NCBI GenBank assembly: GCA_947447825.1
Contig: CANFLL010000005.1
Coordinates: forward strand, 22,995 to 86,994
DNA: 64,000 nucleotides
Direction: 5' to 3'
Source: Chitinophagaceae bacterium
GTDB taxonomy: Bacteria; Bacteroidota; Bacteroidia; Chitinophagales; Chitinophagaceae
The notes beneath the pieces were generated by a model. That model was not told where the DNA came from. It made no database searches and saw only the letters and a program-made list of their open reading frames with translations. The translations under genes and the position numbers were made by a program. Numbering within the stretch: position 1 is the first letter of the stretch; each line of letters opens with the position of its first letter. Below, piece by piece: positions 17,657 through 26,304 of this stretch.

Positions 17657-18361
17657 ATGAAACATTACACTAGAGTTTACATTGCATTAGCAATCTGCTT
17701 GACATTTAGTTGCTCCTCCCCGAAAGAAATTGTGAAATTTCCAACAATACCCGATGAGGAATTTGCTAATCCCAATTTAAAAGAGTATTTCAAATCTACA
17801 AAAACACCGAATATTGTTTTAAGAGTACCAAATAATAATGATAAAGCGACAACTAATACAAGTACAAATAATGGAAATGACTTATTGTATAATGCAATAG
17901 AAAAAGAATTACTTAGAAATGGATTTAGTGTTAGGGACAGGGGATTGTTTAACGAATTACTGAACAAATCTCAGAATAGCGATTATTCTAAAATTAAACA
18001 ACTAACAAATACTGACTTAATTTTAGAAGTCGTGAATATCGATCGTTCTGTATTATACTCAACGAATAAAATAACTCAAATTACCTCGAAAAGTGAAAAG
18101 GAAAAAATTGGAAGCATTGATTTTAAAGAAAAAGGAGCTTCTGCTGAATATAAGCTAGTTCTAGTAAAGAATAATGAAATTGCTGGTTCTTACAAGTTTA
18201 ACTATAAGCCTTGTCCAGATGGTTGCGAGCTTACTTATTTTAAGTTTACAGGAAAACACAGTGATAAAAAGATACAACTTAGAGAAACCGTTGAGATAAA
18301 CACTTTGGAGGAATTTATGAAGGTAACTACTAAAAAATTGGTTGAATCATTTAAACATTAA
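17657..18361 (+). CDS. Lipoprotein of unknown function, weak resemblance to CsgG/FlgO-type proteins
   Basis: A 234-residue protein with a lipoprotein signal: MKHYTRVYIALAICLTFSC, with the lipobox cysteine at residue 19 followed by SS. The segment YNAIEKELLRNGFSVRDRGLFNELLN (about 76-101) followed by KIKQLTNTDLILEVVNID resembles the helix-strand pattern of lipoproteins such as CsgG or FlgO, where a 'variable copy, new gene product' unit precedes a conserved strand. That link is an inference from pattern only. It probably sits in the periplasmic leaflet of a membrane. A strong terminator follows at 18465. Confidence 0.65.
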   Translation: MKHYTRVYIALAICLTFSCSSPKEIVKFPTIPDEEFANPNLKEYFKSTKTPNIVLRVPNNNDKATTNTSTNNGNDLLYNAIEKELLRNGFSVRDRGLFNELLNKSQNSDYSKIKQLTNTDLILEVVNIDRSVLYSTNKITQITSKSEKEKIGSIDFKEKGASAEYKLVLVKNNEIAGSYKFNYKPCPDGCELTYFKFTGKHSDKKIQLRETVEINTLEEFMKVTTKKLVESFKH

Positions 18362-18464
18362 AATGTACGAATACTTATTTGTCATGTAAAATGGTTCATC
18401 TATTAATTATCGTAGAGACTTTCTTTGATAAGTTTTTATTTATTGTATAATTAGAATATGTTAA

Positions 18465-18505
18465 AAACAAAAAAGTGTAGCTAACTTAGCTACACTTTTT
18501 TGTTT
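18465..18505. terminator. Terminator after the lipoprotein gene
   Basis: A 20-bp perfect stem, core GTGTAGCTAA/TTAGCTACAC with flanking A and T runs, and a single unpaired centre base. It resembles the core of the tuf terminator (GTAGCTAA). It should work on both strands. Confidence 0.88.
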
Positions 18506-18514
18506 CCACTAACC

Positions 18515-18582
18515 CTAGCTGGCGTACATCCAATTAACATGTTGCAAGGCTCGCTGCTACCGCGCCTTCTTTAACGTGTGGT
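18515..18582. repeat. GC-richer dispersed repeat, copy 1
   Basis: A stretch of about 68 bp visibly richer in G and C than its surroundings (CAAGGCTCGCTGCTACCGCG). It aligns with 19415-19482, sharing TCGCTGCT(A/G)CCGCGC and flanking matches such as CTAG, AATT and CAA in the same order. Confidence 0.6.
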
Positions 18583-18709
18583 AACTCTGGGATTGTGTAA
18601 TCAAGGATTTAAAAGTTTTAGCTTCAATAAAAGAATTCAAAGAGTATTTTGCACAGTATATTTGTGAATCCTTTTGAAAAAGATGGGGGATGAACTTAAA
18701 AAATAAGAT

Positions 18710-18892
18710 ATGGGCAAGATAATAAAAATATCAAAGACAGATTCTCCAGAACAAACACTTAAAGCACTTAAACAGCTGGAGAAGAAAAAGCAAGCCCCTA
18801 AAACAAAATCATTAGCAGAATTCTTTGGAAAAATGCCTGGTGTTTTTGGCGATGGACTAACATACCAAAAACAAATGCGCAATGAATGGTAG
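18710..18892 (+). CDS. VapB-like antitoxin
   Basis: A 60-residue basic protein (TLKALKQLEKKKQAPKTK) ending in GDGLTYQKQMRNEW. It overlaps by 11 nt the start of a PIN-domain reading frame, the typical antitoxin-toxin coupling. Its job would be to neutralise the PIN toxin and repress the operon. The toxin gene is now broken by a stop codon, so the antitoxin may be an orphan. The start is ATG at 18710. No DNA-binding fold can be assigned confidently from so short a sequence. Confidence 0.65.
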   Translation: MGKIIKISKTDSPEQTLKALKQLEKKKQAPKTKSLAEFFGKMPGVFGDGLTYQKQMRNEW

Positions 18893-19247
18893 ATATTTTG
18901 CAGATACTAGCACCTTTATCTAACTCTTGGATAAACATCCTGCATTGACAGTGTTATTGGAAAGCGAATGGATTTTTTCGGTTATTACAGAAAGAGAATT
19001 GCAATCAAAGCACAATATTAAACCCGAAGAGATAGCCATAGTAAAAGAAGTACTCTTAGCTTGCAAAAAGGTAATTCATGTTGATGCAATAAATGAGATA
19101 ACCATCCAATTAAAAAGAAAATATAGAATTAAACTTCCCGATGCCCTAATTGCTGCTTCTGCTATCATGCTGAACATTCCACTTATCACTTTTGATAAAG
19201 GATTTTCTAAAATTTATGAGCTAGACTTAATTTTGTTTGAACCTTGA
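18882..19247 (+). pseudogene. VapC-like PIN-domain toxin, interrupted by an in-frame TAA
   Basis: Read from ATG at 18882 the frame gives MNGRYFADTSTFI, then TAA at 18921-18923, then LLDKHPALTVLLESEW and a normal PIN domain to 19247. PIN nucleases need four acids: here the D in FADTS, the E in SVITERE, the D in LPDALIAASA and the D in TFDKGF. All four are encoded, but the first lies before the stop. Restart at the TTG at 18927 would lose that aspartate. One base change (a Tyr codon to TAA) explains the damage, so inactivation looks recent, unless it is a sequencing error. Confidence 0.8.
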
Positions 19248-19282
19248 GTATGTATATTAATTTATTATGCTAGCTTTATCCC

Positions 19283-19471
19283 ATGGACACAGAACAACTA
19301 CGCGATTATTGTTTAAGCAAACCACTTACCGAAGAAGGATTACCTTTTGGGCCGAATGTGTTGGTGTTTAAAGTGAATGGTAAAATATTCTTGTTGACTA
19401 GTTTGGATGCCCCGCTAGCGCACGTCAATTCAGCGTTTCAAACGGACTCGCTGCTGCCGCGCAGTCTGTGA
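19283..19471 (+). pseudogene. Truncated MmcQ/YjbR gene copy
   Basis: The first about 43 residues are nearly identical to the complete copy at 20095 (MD(T/I)EQLRDYCLSKPLTEEGL at the N-terminus). Similarity ends around 19412, where the GC-richer dispersed repeat begins, and the frame then runs through unrelated sequence to a stop. The DNA-binding-like C-terminal half is missing. It is a fragment created by duplication and repeat insertion or recombination, and probably makes no functional protein. Confidence 0.8.
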
Positions 19472-19482
19472 CGAATTGCTTA
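19415..19482. repeat. GC-richer dispersed repeat, copy 2
   Basis: This begins exactly where homology between the truncated and complete mmcQ copies stops. It contains CTCGCTGCTGCCGCGCAG and aligns with the copy at 18515-18582. It is probably the sequence that disrupted the first mmcQ copy. Confidence 0.6.
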
Positions 19483-19567
19483 GCTAAGATTACGGTAAAG
19501 CAATACTAATCTTCAAAATCAAATAGAAATAGAAAAGTTTTTGTTCTTAGATTTGTGTAAAATAAAA

Positions 19568-19783
19568 ATGATGGCTACTATAAATGAAGCATTAGACAAA
19601 TTGATGGAGCTTGATTTTGAAAGCAGGGAGATGATAATTGAAATTGCCCAAAAAAGACAAGTGGAAGAGCGCCGGAAAGAAATAGCACATAATGCAAAGA
19701 AGGCAGCATCGGCACATAAAGGCAATAAAATCAAAGCTGTGCAGGCATCAGAAATAATTGCCCGCCTTAATAGCTTGGCATAA
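19568..19783 (+). CDS. Antitoxin of a RelE-like toxin-antitoxin pair
   Basis: A 71-residue, strongly helical, charged protein (TINEALDKLMELDFESREMII, then QVEERRKEIAHNAKKAASA). Its TAA overlaps the toxin ATG by one base (TAATG), so the two are translationally coupled. It should bind and neutralise the toxin. The ORF track starts at a TTG at 19541; the tandem ATGs at 19568 and 19571 are better starts, and I chose the first. The pair lies between the truncated and complete mmcQ copies. Confidence 0.78.
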   Translation: MMATINEALDKLMELDFESREMIIEIAQKRQVEERRKEIAHNAKKAASAHKGNKIKAVQASEIIARLNSLA

Positions 19784-20073
19784 TGGCAAAGCGAAAAATA
19801 GTTTTATCAAAGTCGTTTGAAAGGGCATATATAAAATTCGTAAGCAAAAGACCCATTCTTAAAACAGCCATACAAAAGTCAATACTTCTGCTTGAAGAAG
19901 ATGCGTTAACCCAAAAATTGAAAACACACAAACTAAGTGGAAATTTATACGGATTAATGGCTTGTAGTTGTGGATATGATTGCAGAATTATTTTTTCTAT
20001 TGAAATAAACGAAACAACAAAAGAAGAGGAAATACTCCTAATAGATATAGGAACACACGATGAAGTTTATTGA
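19783..20073 (+). CDS. RelE/YafQ-like mRNA interferase toxin
   Basis: A 96-residue protein of the RelE/ParE fold, which usually cleaves mRNA on the ribosome. Features are a basic N-terminus (AKRKIVLSKSFERAYIKFV), the helix AIQKSILLLEEDAL, LKTHKLSGNLYGLMACSCG, then DCRIIFSI and a C-terminal strand ending LIDIGTHDEVY, where a histidine and tyrosine take the positions often used in catalysis. ParE-type gyrase inhibition is an alternative, but the HKLSGNLYG...CRIIF pattern favours the RelE/YafQ side. It is intact, unlike the neighbouring PIN toxin. Confidence 0.8.
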   Translation: MAKRKIVLSKSFERAYIKFVSKRPILKTAIQKSILLLEEDALTQKLKTHKLSGNLYGLMACSCGYDCRIIFSIEINETTKEEEILLIDIGTHDEVY

Positions 20074-20094
20074 TTTATACTCTAGTTTTATCAG

Positions 20095-20430
20095 ATGGAC
20101 ATAGAACAACTACGCGATTATTGTTTGAGCAAACCACTTACCGAAGAAGGATTGCCTTTTGGGCCAAACGTGTTGGTGTTTAAGGTTAAAGGCAAAATAT
20201 TTCTGTTGGCTAGTTTGGATGCGCCACAACTGCAATTTAACTTGAAATGTAATCCTGACCTAGCCGAAGAACTGCGCGAACAATATAGCTGCGTAATACC
20301 TGGCTTTCACATGAACAAAAAACATTGGAACACCGTCATCCCCGATGGTACTGTTTCTACTGCACAAATAAAAGAATGGATAGACCACTCTTATGACCTG
20401 ATATTAAAATCGGTTAAGACAAAGGGTTAA
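20095..20430 (+). CDS. MmcQ/YjbR family protein
   Basis: A 111-residue protein of the MmcQ/YjbR (DUF419) family, a small cytosolic double-wing-like fold of uncertain function, often suspected to bind DNA. Family features: LRDYCLSKPLTEEGLPFGPN at the start, VFKVKGKIFLLASL in the middle, and YSCVIPGFHMNKKHWNTV near residue 66. It is the full-length version of the fragment at 19283. It converges on birA and the two genes overlap by 4 bp. Confidence 0.88.
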   Translation: MDIEQLRDYCLSKPLTEEGLPFGPNVLVFKVKGKIFLLASLDAPQLQFNLKCNPDLAEELREQYSCVIPGFHMNKKHWNTVIPDGTVSTAQIKEWIDHSYDLILKSVKTKG

Positions 20431-21203
20431 ACCCATTCCACCTCACCAAAAGTAAAAGAATCCTGCGTGGCATTGTTTACTAGCAGTTGCCCATATTCGT
20501 TTACGCCTTTTATAGTTGCCTCAAAAGTAATATTACCTTTTCGTAAAAGTACTTTCTCATTGCGCCTAAATAAATGCTGGTTATATTCTTGTAGAAGTTC
20601 TTGATAATTACCAAGTTTTAGTTGCTGATAACGCTTTTCTAAACAAACACATAATTCCTTGGCTAAGGCTACTGTATCGAAGGTTTTGCCCGTAATCTGT
20701 TTTAGAGAAACTGGGTTTTTAAGTTCTGGAGAAAAGGTTGTTTGGTTAATATTCATCCCAATGCCTACCACCGCCCATTGCCATTCTTGGCCACGAATAA
20801 TATTTTCTATTAATATTCCTGCTGCCTTTCTGTCACGCCAATAAATATCATTAGGCCATTTTATTACCGTTTCTTTACCAGCGTAGCCACTCAAAAAATC
20901 TTTGCAGGCAAGTGCTACACTTACACTAAACAAAAATTGATTGTTTAATGATAGAAAAGACGTGTCAACAATGCTCGAAATGATGATGTTAGTACTCGGC
21001 TCTGTAAGCCACTGTTTGCCGCGTTGACCCTTTCCGGCAGTCTGGCTATGTGCAAAATAAGTTGCACCATGTTCAGCCAAATTAGCTTGAATTAATTCAA
21101 TGGCATAACTATTGGTACTGGCAACCTCAATTAATTCAAAAAAAGATACTCCAATTGGAGAAATAATCGAATTAACAACTTTATTAATAATAAAAGGCGA
21201 CAA
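20427..21203 (-). CDS. birA: Biotin--[acetyl-CoA-carboxylase] ligase
   Basis: This enzyme activates biotin with ATP and attaches it to the biotin carboxyl carrier protein. The 258-residue protein has only the catalytic and C-terminal domains, with no N-terminal DNA-binding domain, so it is not a repressor. Key motifs: VASTNSYAIELI, the biotinyl-AMP loop AGKGQRGKQW (about 57-66), KWPNDIYW and KAAGILIE, GIGMNIN, and a C-terminal SH3-like part. It starts with TTG at 21203. It is divergent from rsfS, a common neighbour arrangement in this phylum. Confidence 0.93.
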   Translation of the reverse strand: MSPFIINKVVNSIISPIGVSFFELIEVASTNSYAIELIQANLAEHGATYFAHSQTAGKGQRGKQWLTEPSTNIIISSIVDTSFLSLNNQFLFSVSVALACKDFLSGYAGKETVIKWPNDIYWRDRKAAGILIENIIRGQEWQWAVVGIGMNINQTTFSPELKNPVSLKQITGKTFDTVALAKELCVCLEKRYQQLKLGNYQELLQEYNQHLFRRNEKVLLRKGNITFEATIKGVNEYGQLLVNNATQDSFTFGEVEWV

Positions 21204-21321
21204 AGAAGTATTATTTTTGAAGCCGAAGATAAATGGAAGTAGTTAAATATTATTGAACAGACAAATTTGTCAAACAATTTTACACTTTAATTTGTGGTTA
21301 TTAGTTAGAAGTGGCTTTTTA

Positions 21322-21329
21322 TACTTTTG
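21322..21329 (+). promoter_or_regulatory. Candidate -7 element of the rsfS-ftsH promoter
   Basis: TACTTTTG fits the TAnnTTTG consensus and is followed by CAT. It lies 70 nt before the TTG start of rsfS and probably drives rsfS, ftsH and the LUD gene. The nearest TTG upstream is spaced more widely than usual. Confidence 0.55.
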
Positions 21330-21398
21330 CATAAAATATTAATAACTTACAAACGTTTACCTTAGAAAAAGAAAAATTTATTCATTAAAATTACATAA

Positions 21399-21800
21399 TT
21401 GTTGGAACAACTTACATCTACAGACACCCGTGTTAAAAGCATTACTAAGCTTACTAAAAACTCCAAAATATTCAAGACGATTATTTCTGCTATAGAAGAC
21501 AAAAAAGGTTCTGGAATAGTAAGTCTCGATTTAAGAAAAATACCAGAGGCAGTAGCAGACTTTTTTATAGTTTGTGAAGCATCCTCTACTACTCAAGTTA
21601 AAGCAATAGGAGATTTTATTGAATATAAAGTGAAAGAAGTATGTGGCGAAAACCCATACAAAAACGAAGGAAAAGCAACAGGTCAGTGGGTTCTTATAGA
21701 CTACGTTACCATTGTGATACACGTAATGCACCCAGAAGCAAGAAGTTTTTATAAATTGGAAGACATGTGGAGCGATGCAATTGCGCAAACCCACGGATAA
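21399..21800 (+). CDS. rsfS: Ribosomal silencing factor RsfS
   Basis: RsfS (YbeB/Iojap family) binds L14 on the large subunit and blocks subunit joining when nutrients are scarce. The 133-residue protein shows the family signature: AIEDKKGSGIVSLDLRKIPE, ADFFIVCEASSTTQVKAIGD, then GQWVLIDYVTIVIHVM and the terminal FYKLEDMWSDA. The frame starts with tandem TTG codons and no ATG is available, so TTG is the probable start. ftsH follows 76 nt downstream. Confidence 0.93.
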   Translation: MLEQLTSTDTRVKSITKLTKNSKIFKTIISAIEDKKGSGIVSLDLRKIPEAVADFFIVCEASSTTQVKAIGDFIEYKVKEVCGENPYKNEGKATGQWVLIDYVTIVIHVMHPEARSFYKLEDMWSDAIAQTHG

Positions 21801-21876
21801 AATTGAAATTTAACAAATCATAATTATAGTATCAAGACTATAAGAATTATTTTTATTTTGAAGCAATAGCATAATC

Positions 21877-23946
21877 ATGGCAATAGAAGAGAAGAATAAG
21901 GAAAAACAACCATCAAAGATACCATTTACAAATTTTGGTGACGACAAGGATAAGTCGTCTCGCAAACCACCGAAATTCAATATTTATTGGATATATGGGT
22001 TGATATTCGCAGTATTGGTCGGTTCTACATTTATAAAGAACAGCCCAGATTTAACCAAAACTACCGAGCAAGAATTCATCAATGAAATGCTTGCTAAGGG
22101 TGATGTGGTAAAATTGGAACCCGTAGATAATAAGAACATAGTTAGAATTTACATCAAGAGTGACAGTATTAATAAAGAATTTTACATAAAGAAATTCAAT
22201 GGTCACAGAGATGCAAGTACGGCTAAGGGTGTCCCATTATTTTACTTTAGGGTATATGAATGGACTGCCTTTACTACCAATTTGAATGATTTTTACAAAG
22301 CACATCCAGAAGTTGCAAGGGTTGCCATTGATCCTACTGAAGACCAAGATTGGTTTGGGCCTGCTTCTAGCTATTTAGTTTCGATCGTGATTTTTGTAGG
22401 CATCTGGGTTTTATTAATGCGCAAAATGGGAGGCGGCGGACCAGGTGGTGGTGGACCAGGCGGTATCTTCAACATTGGTAAATCTAAAGCTACTTTGTTT
22501 GATAAGGGTGCTAAGGTTAACATTAACTTTGGTGATGTAGCAGGTTTGGATGAAGCCAAGGTAGAGGTAATGGAAATAGTGGATTTTTTGAAGAATCCGA
22601 AGAAATATACAGCCTTGGGTGGAAAGATTCCTAAAGGGGCTTTGCTGATAGGACCTCCTGGTACTGGTAAAACCTTACTTGCAAAAGCTATGGCTGGTGA
22701 GGCACAAGTTCCTTTCTTTAGCCTAAGCGGTAGTGACTTTGTAGAAATGTTTGTGGGTGTGGGCGCAAGCCGTGTGAGAGATTTGTTTAAGCAAGCAAGA
22801 GAAAAAGCACCTTGTATCATATTTATAGATGAAATTGATGCCATAGGTCGTGCACGAGGTAAAAACGTGATGATGAGCAATGATGAAAGGGAAAACACCT
22901 TGAATCAGCTCCTTGTTGAAATGGACGGATTTGGTGGTGATACCGGTATCATTATATTGGCCGCTACAAACAGACCAGATGTATTGGACAGTGCATTGCT
23001 AAGACCGGGTCGTTTTGACAGACAAATTAGTATTGATAAACCAGACGTAAAAGGACGTGAAGCAATATTTAAAGTACACTTATTGCCAATCAAGGTTAGT
23101 GAAACTTTGGATGTTACTAAACTGGCTGAACAAACACCAGGTTTTGCAGGAGCGGATATTGCCAATGTATGTAATGAAGCTGCTTTGATAGCTGCCCGTA
23201 AGGACAAGCAAGCGGTAGAGATGATAGATTTTCAGGATGCAATTGATAGGGTAATTGGAGGATTGGAAAAGAAGAATAAAATAATTGCTCCACATGAAAA
23301 GGAAATCATAGCTTACCATGAAGCGGGTCATGCGGTTTGTGGTTGGTTCTTAGAACACGCTTATCCATTGTTGAAGGTAACCATAGTGCCAAGAGGAACT
23401 GCGGCTTTGGGTTATGCTCAATATACCCCAACTGAACAGTACTTGTATAATGAAGACCAATTGATGGATCAGATTTGTATGACTTTGGGCGGAAGGGCAA
23501 GTGAGCAAATCTTCTTCGGAAAGATTTCTACCGGTGCAAGCAATGACTTGCAACAAATTACCAGAATGGCCTACGGAATGGTTACTGCTTATGGTATGAG
23601 CGATAAGATTGGTAATGTAAGCTTCTACGATCCTACACAAGAAAACACTTTCACCAAGCCATTTAGTGAGGGTACAGGTAAGATAATAGACGAAGAAGTA
23701 AAGACGATTATTGATAGAGCATATCAGTTAACCATAGAATTACTAACCTTAAGAAAGAACGAAGTAGAAATATTGGCTAAAGAGCTTTTATCTAAAGAAG
23801 TTTTACATAAGAGTGATGTGGAAATTCTTATTGGTAAACGTCCTTTTGAGCCTAAGAAAATCTTAGAAGCAGAACCGGAAGTAGTTATTGCTCCACCTGA
23901 AACTACTATTGTAACAGCAACTAGTACTGATGAATTAGCTGACTAA
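21877..23946 (+). CDS. ftsH: ATP-dependent zinc metalloprotease FtsH
   Basis: A membrane-anchored AAA+ protease that degrades damaged membrane proteins and regulatory proteins. The 689-residue protein has membrane segments at about 37-52 and 165-181 around a periplasmic domain, a glycine-rich linker ([13 protein letters not shown]), Walker A GPPGTGKT at 259-266, Walker B IIFIDEID near 314-321, the second region of homology ending LLRPGRFDR, and the zinc site HEAGH at 481-485. The third zinc ligand is expected in the [12 protein letters not shown] region. The LUD gene start overlaps its stop by 1 nt (TAATG). Confidence 0.97.
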   Translation: MAIEEKNKEKQPSKIPFTNFGDDKDKSSRKPPKFNIYWIYGLIFAVLVGSTFIKNSPDLTKTTEQEFINEMLAKGDVVKLEPVDNKNIVRIYIKSDSINKEFYIKKFNGHRDASTAKGVPLFYFRVYEWTAFTTNLNDFYKAHPEVARVAIDPTEDQDWFGPASSYLVSIVIFVGIWVLLMRKMGGGGPGGGGPGGIFNIGKSKATLFDKGAKVNINFGDVAGLDEAKVEVMEIVDFLKNPKKYTALGGKIPKGALLIGPPGTGKTLLAKAMAGEAQVPFFSLSGSDFVEMFVGVGASRVRDLFKQAREKAPCIIFIDEIDAIGRARGKNVMMSNDERENTLNQLLVEMDGFGGDTGIIILAATNRPDVLDSALLRPGRFDRQISIDKPDVKGREAIFKVHLLPIKVSETLDVTKLAEQTPGFAGADIANVCNEAALIAARKDKQAVEMIDFQDAIDRVIGGLEKKNKIIAPHEKEIIAYHEAGHAVCGWFLEHAYPLLKVTIVPRGTAALGYAQYTPTEQYLYNEDQLMDQICMTLGGRASEQIFFGKISTGASNDLQQITRMAYGMVTAYGMSDKIGNVSFYDPTQENTFTKPFSEGTGKIIDEEVKTIIDRAYQLTIELLTLRKNEVEILAKELLSKEVLHKSDVEILIGKRPFEPKKILEAEPEVVIAPPETTIVTATSTDELAD

Positions 23947-24575
23947 TGAGTAATTCGAGAGAAAAAATATTAAGCAAAGTAAGACAGGCACTATCTAGTA
24001 AGGTGCCTGTTCCTTTTGAAGGAATAAATCCTTCAGAAAGTGTTTTTCATTCTTCATCCGAAGAGTTGGAATTAGAATTTGCTGAAAACTTTACCAAACT
24101 CCAAGGCAAGTTTTGTTACTGTGCCTCGAATGAGGAACTAATTGAAAGTTTGAAAAAATTAGCTGTAATTAGAAAATGGACAAACATTTATTGTGTAGAA
24201 GACAACCTGAAACAAAATCTACAAACTAGTGGATTTGAGAACCTTACTAATTTAGATTTAAAAAGCAGCGATGCTTCCATCACTACCTGCGAAGCTTTAA
24301 TAGCCCGAACAGGGAGTATGCTTTTAAGCAGCGCATCGCAAAGTGGTAGAACGGTTAGTGTTTATGCGCCTATTCATATTTGCATTGCCTATACTAGTCA
24401 GCTAGTTTATGATATAAAAGACGGCTTGTCTTTCATCAAAACAAAATACAAAGGAAATATTCCTTCCCTTATTTCGTTGGCAACAGGTCCTAGCCGTACT
24501 GCCGATATAGAAAAAACATTAGTAGTTGGCGTTCATGGTCCAAAAGAAGTCTTTTGCTTTTTGGTAAACGACTAA
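23946..24575 (+). CDS. LUD domain (LutC/YkgG-like) protein
   Basis: A 209-residue protein of the LUD family (DUF162), named after lactate utilisation proteins LutB and LutC. Typical segments are CEALIARTGSMLLSSASQSG (about 118-137), then the VYAPIHICIAYTSQLV strand and LATGPSRTADIEKTLVVGVHGPKEV near the end, the latter being the family's best-conserved motif. No LutA or LutB partner is nearby; its position directly after ftsH recurs in Bacteroidota, so lactate use should not be assumed. It is translationally coupled to ftsH. Confidence 0.85.
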   Translation: MSNSREKILSKVRQALSSKVPVPFEGINPSESVFHSSSEELELEFAENFTKLQGKFCYCASNEELIESLKKLAVIRKWTNIYCVEDNLKQNLQTSGFENLTNLDLKSSDASITTCEALIARTGSMLLSSASQSGRTVSVYAPIHICIAYTSQLVYDIKDGLSFIKTKYKGNIPSLISLATGPSRTADIEKTLVVGVHGPKEVFCFLVND

Positions 24576-24589
24576 TTTAAGAATATTAC

Positions 24590-25348
24590 ATGCAGATACC
24601 TCCTCAAAAGAAAATATATTTCCTATCCGATTTTCACCTCGGCGCACCAAACTATGAAAAGAGTTTGATTCGAGAGAAAAAGATAGTGAAGTTTTTGGAA
24701 TCTATTAGGCATGATGCTTTTGAAATATTTATAGTAGGCGATTTGTTCGATTTTTGGTACGAGTATAAAACCGTTGTGCCAAGAGGATATACAAGAATTT
24801 TGGGGAAGCTTGCCGAGATTACCGATAGTGGCATTCCTATTCATTTCTTTGTAGGAAACCATGATATGTGGATGAGTGGTTATTTTGAGCAAGAACTGAA
24901 CATACCCGTTTATCATCATCCCAAAACTTTTCAGTATAATAATAAATCATTCTTTATTGGTCATGGCGATGGATTGGGGCCTGGTGATAATGGCTATAAA
25001 TTCATTAAGAAAATATTTAGAAACCCTCTGTGTCATTGGCTATTTGGACAATTGCACCCAACGTTGGGAATGGGAATAGCTAACTATTTCAGTCGGAAAA
25101 GCAAAGAAAAGACAGGAACTAGCGATGAACACTTTTTGGGAGAAGACAAAGAATGGCTAATCCTTTTTTGTAAGGAGACCTTACAAAAGGAACATTTTAA
25201 TTACTTCATTTTTGGGCATAGACATTTTCCTTTAGATTACAAATTGACTGAAACAAGTAGATATATAAATTTGGGTGATTGGATACGAACCTTCACTTAC
25301 GCTACCTTTGATGGAACTGACATGCAACTACTCGAATGGAAAGAATAA
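24590..25348 (+). CDS. lpxH: UDP-2,3-diacylglucosamine diphosphatase-like metallophosphoesterase
   Basis: LpxH cleaves UDP-2,3-diacylglucosamine to lipid X in lipid A synthesis at the inner-membrane face. The 252-residue protein has all calcineurin-type metal motifs in order: SDFHLG (14), GDLFDFW (about 46), GNHDMW (about 87), GHGDGLGPGDNGYK (about 123) and GHRHFP (about 208). FFVGNHDMWM and the GDG loop are typical of the Bacteroidota LpxH group. Its end overlaps the start of the next gene by 13 bp, so they are co-transcribed. Confidence 0.88.
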   Translation: MQIPPQKKIYFLSDFHLGAPNYEKSLIREKKIVKFLESIRHDAFEIFIVGDLFDFWYEYKTVVPRGYTRILGKLAEITDSGIPIHFFVGNHDMWMSGYFEQELNIPVYHHPKTFQYNNKSFFIGHGDGLGPGDNGYKFIKKIFRNPLCHWLFGQLHPTLGMGIANYFSRKSKEKTGTSDEHFLGEDKEWLILFCKETLQKEHFNYFIFGHRHFPLDYKLTETSRYINLGDWIRTFTYATFDGTDMQLLEWKE

Positions 25349-26151
25349 TAATTTATATACTAGCATTTATTTTTATCTGCCATCCCGCAAAAGCCACCCC
25401 CGATACCTTATTACATCTACAATTAAAGAGTACGATTAAAGGAGATTTCGCAAATTTTTTTGTAGATAATTTGGGCAATATTTTCCTAATTACCTCTGCC
25501 AATCAAATCAAAAAATTAAACAACAATCTAGATAGTATTGCCATCTTTAATGAGAGCAAACTCTATGGCGACATTTATTCTTTGGATGTAAGTAACCCAC
25601 TGAAAGTATTGGTGTATTATAAAGATTATAATACTATCCTAAGCTTGGATAGGCAGCTTAGCAAACGAAACACGCTCGATCTGCGCCTACAAAACATCTT
25701 TCAGGTGAGGGCAATAGCTCAGAGTTATGATAATAATATTTGGCTATTTGATGAAGTGGATAATAAACTGAAAAAGATAGATGAGGCTGGAAACTTGCTT
25801 TTGGAAGCCCCAGATTTTAGGCAATTGTTTGGAGAGGCCTATCTGCCACAAACCATCTTGGATATGAATGGATTATTGTATCTATATAACCCAAAAAAGG
25901 GGTGGAAACTATTTGATTATTATGGTGGATTTAAGTCTCAATATCCTGTTTTTAATTGGCAGGATGTGCAAGTAGCCGATGGCTATCTAAAGGGACATGA
26001 TAGTAGCTTCTTTTATGCTGATAGACCAAAAGAGTTACAGTATCTGCGAGCAAAACCGGATATAAACATTGCTAGTTCCAGGAAAATCATTCAATTGCAT
26101 GACCAATATTATATTATGACTAAAGAGGGATTAAGTATTTTTACAGAGTAA
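25336..26151 (+). CDS. Secreted beta-propeller-like protein of unknown function
   Basis: A 271-residue protein with a signal peptide (MERIIIYILAFIFICHPAKA). The body has repeating strand patterns such as FFVDNLGNIFLITSANQIKKL, LWLFDE-like turns (NIWLFDEVDNKLKKIDEAG) and MNGLLYLYNPKKGWKLFDYY, consistent with a beta-propeller. The function is not known. It overlaps lpxH by 13 bp, so it is expressed with it and may be a periplasmic envelope protein. The start ATG lies inside lpxH, which is unusual but supported by the signal peptide. Confidence 0.7.
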   Translation: MERIIIYILAFIFICHPAKATPDTLLHLQLKSTIKGDFANFFVDNLGNIFLITSANQIKKLNNNLDSIAIFNESKLYGDIYSLDVSNPLKVLVYYKDYNTILSLDRQLSKRNTLDLRLQNIFQVRAIAQSYDNNIWLFDEVDNKLKKIDEAGNLLLEAPDFRQLFGEAYLPQTILDMNGLLYLYNPKKGWKLFDYYGGFKSQYPVFNWQDVQVADGYLKGHDSSFFYADRPKELQYLRAKPDINIASSRKIIQLHDQYYIMTKEGLSIFTE

Positions 26152-26304
26152 TTAAGGATTGATTTGTTAACCAACATTATTACTCAAATTTTTTTTAAAA
26201 CTCAGTTCAAACTATTTTAAAAAATATTCTTTGCTTAATGAATGAATATATTTTAACATAAGCTTCTTATTTTGAATTGTTTTTCTCAAATTTATTTATC
26301 ACAC

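Noticed and set aside
25336-25348. Frameshift between lpxH and the following gene
   Set aside because: lpxH has a full-length C-terminus and the next gene has its own signal peptide; a 13-bp overlap is enough.
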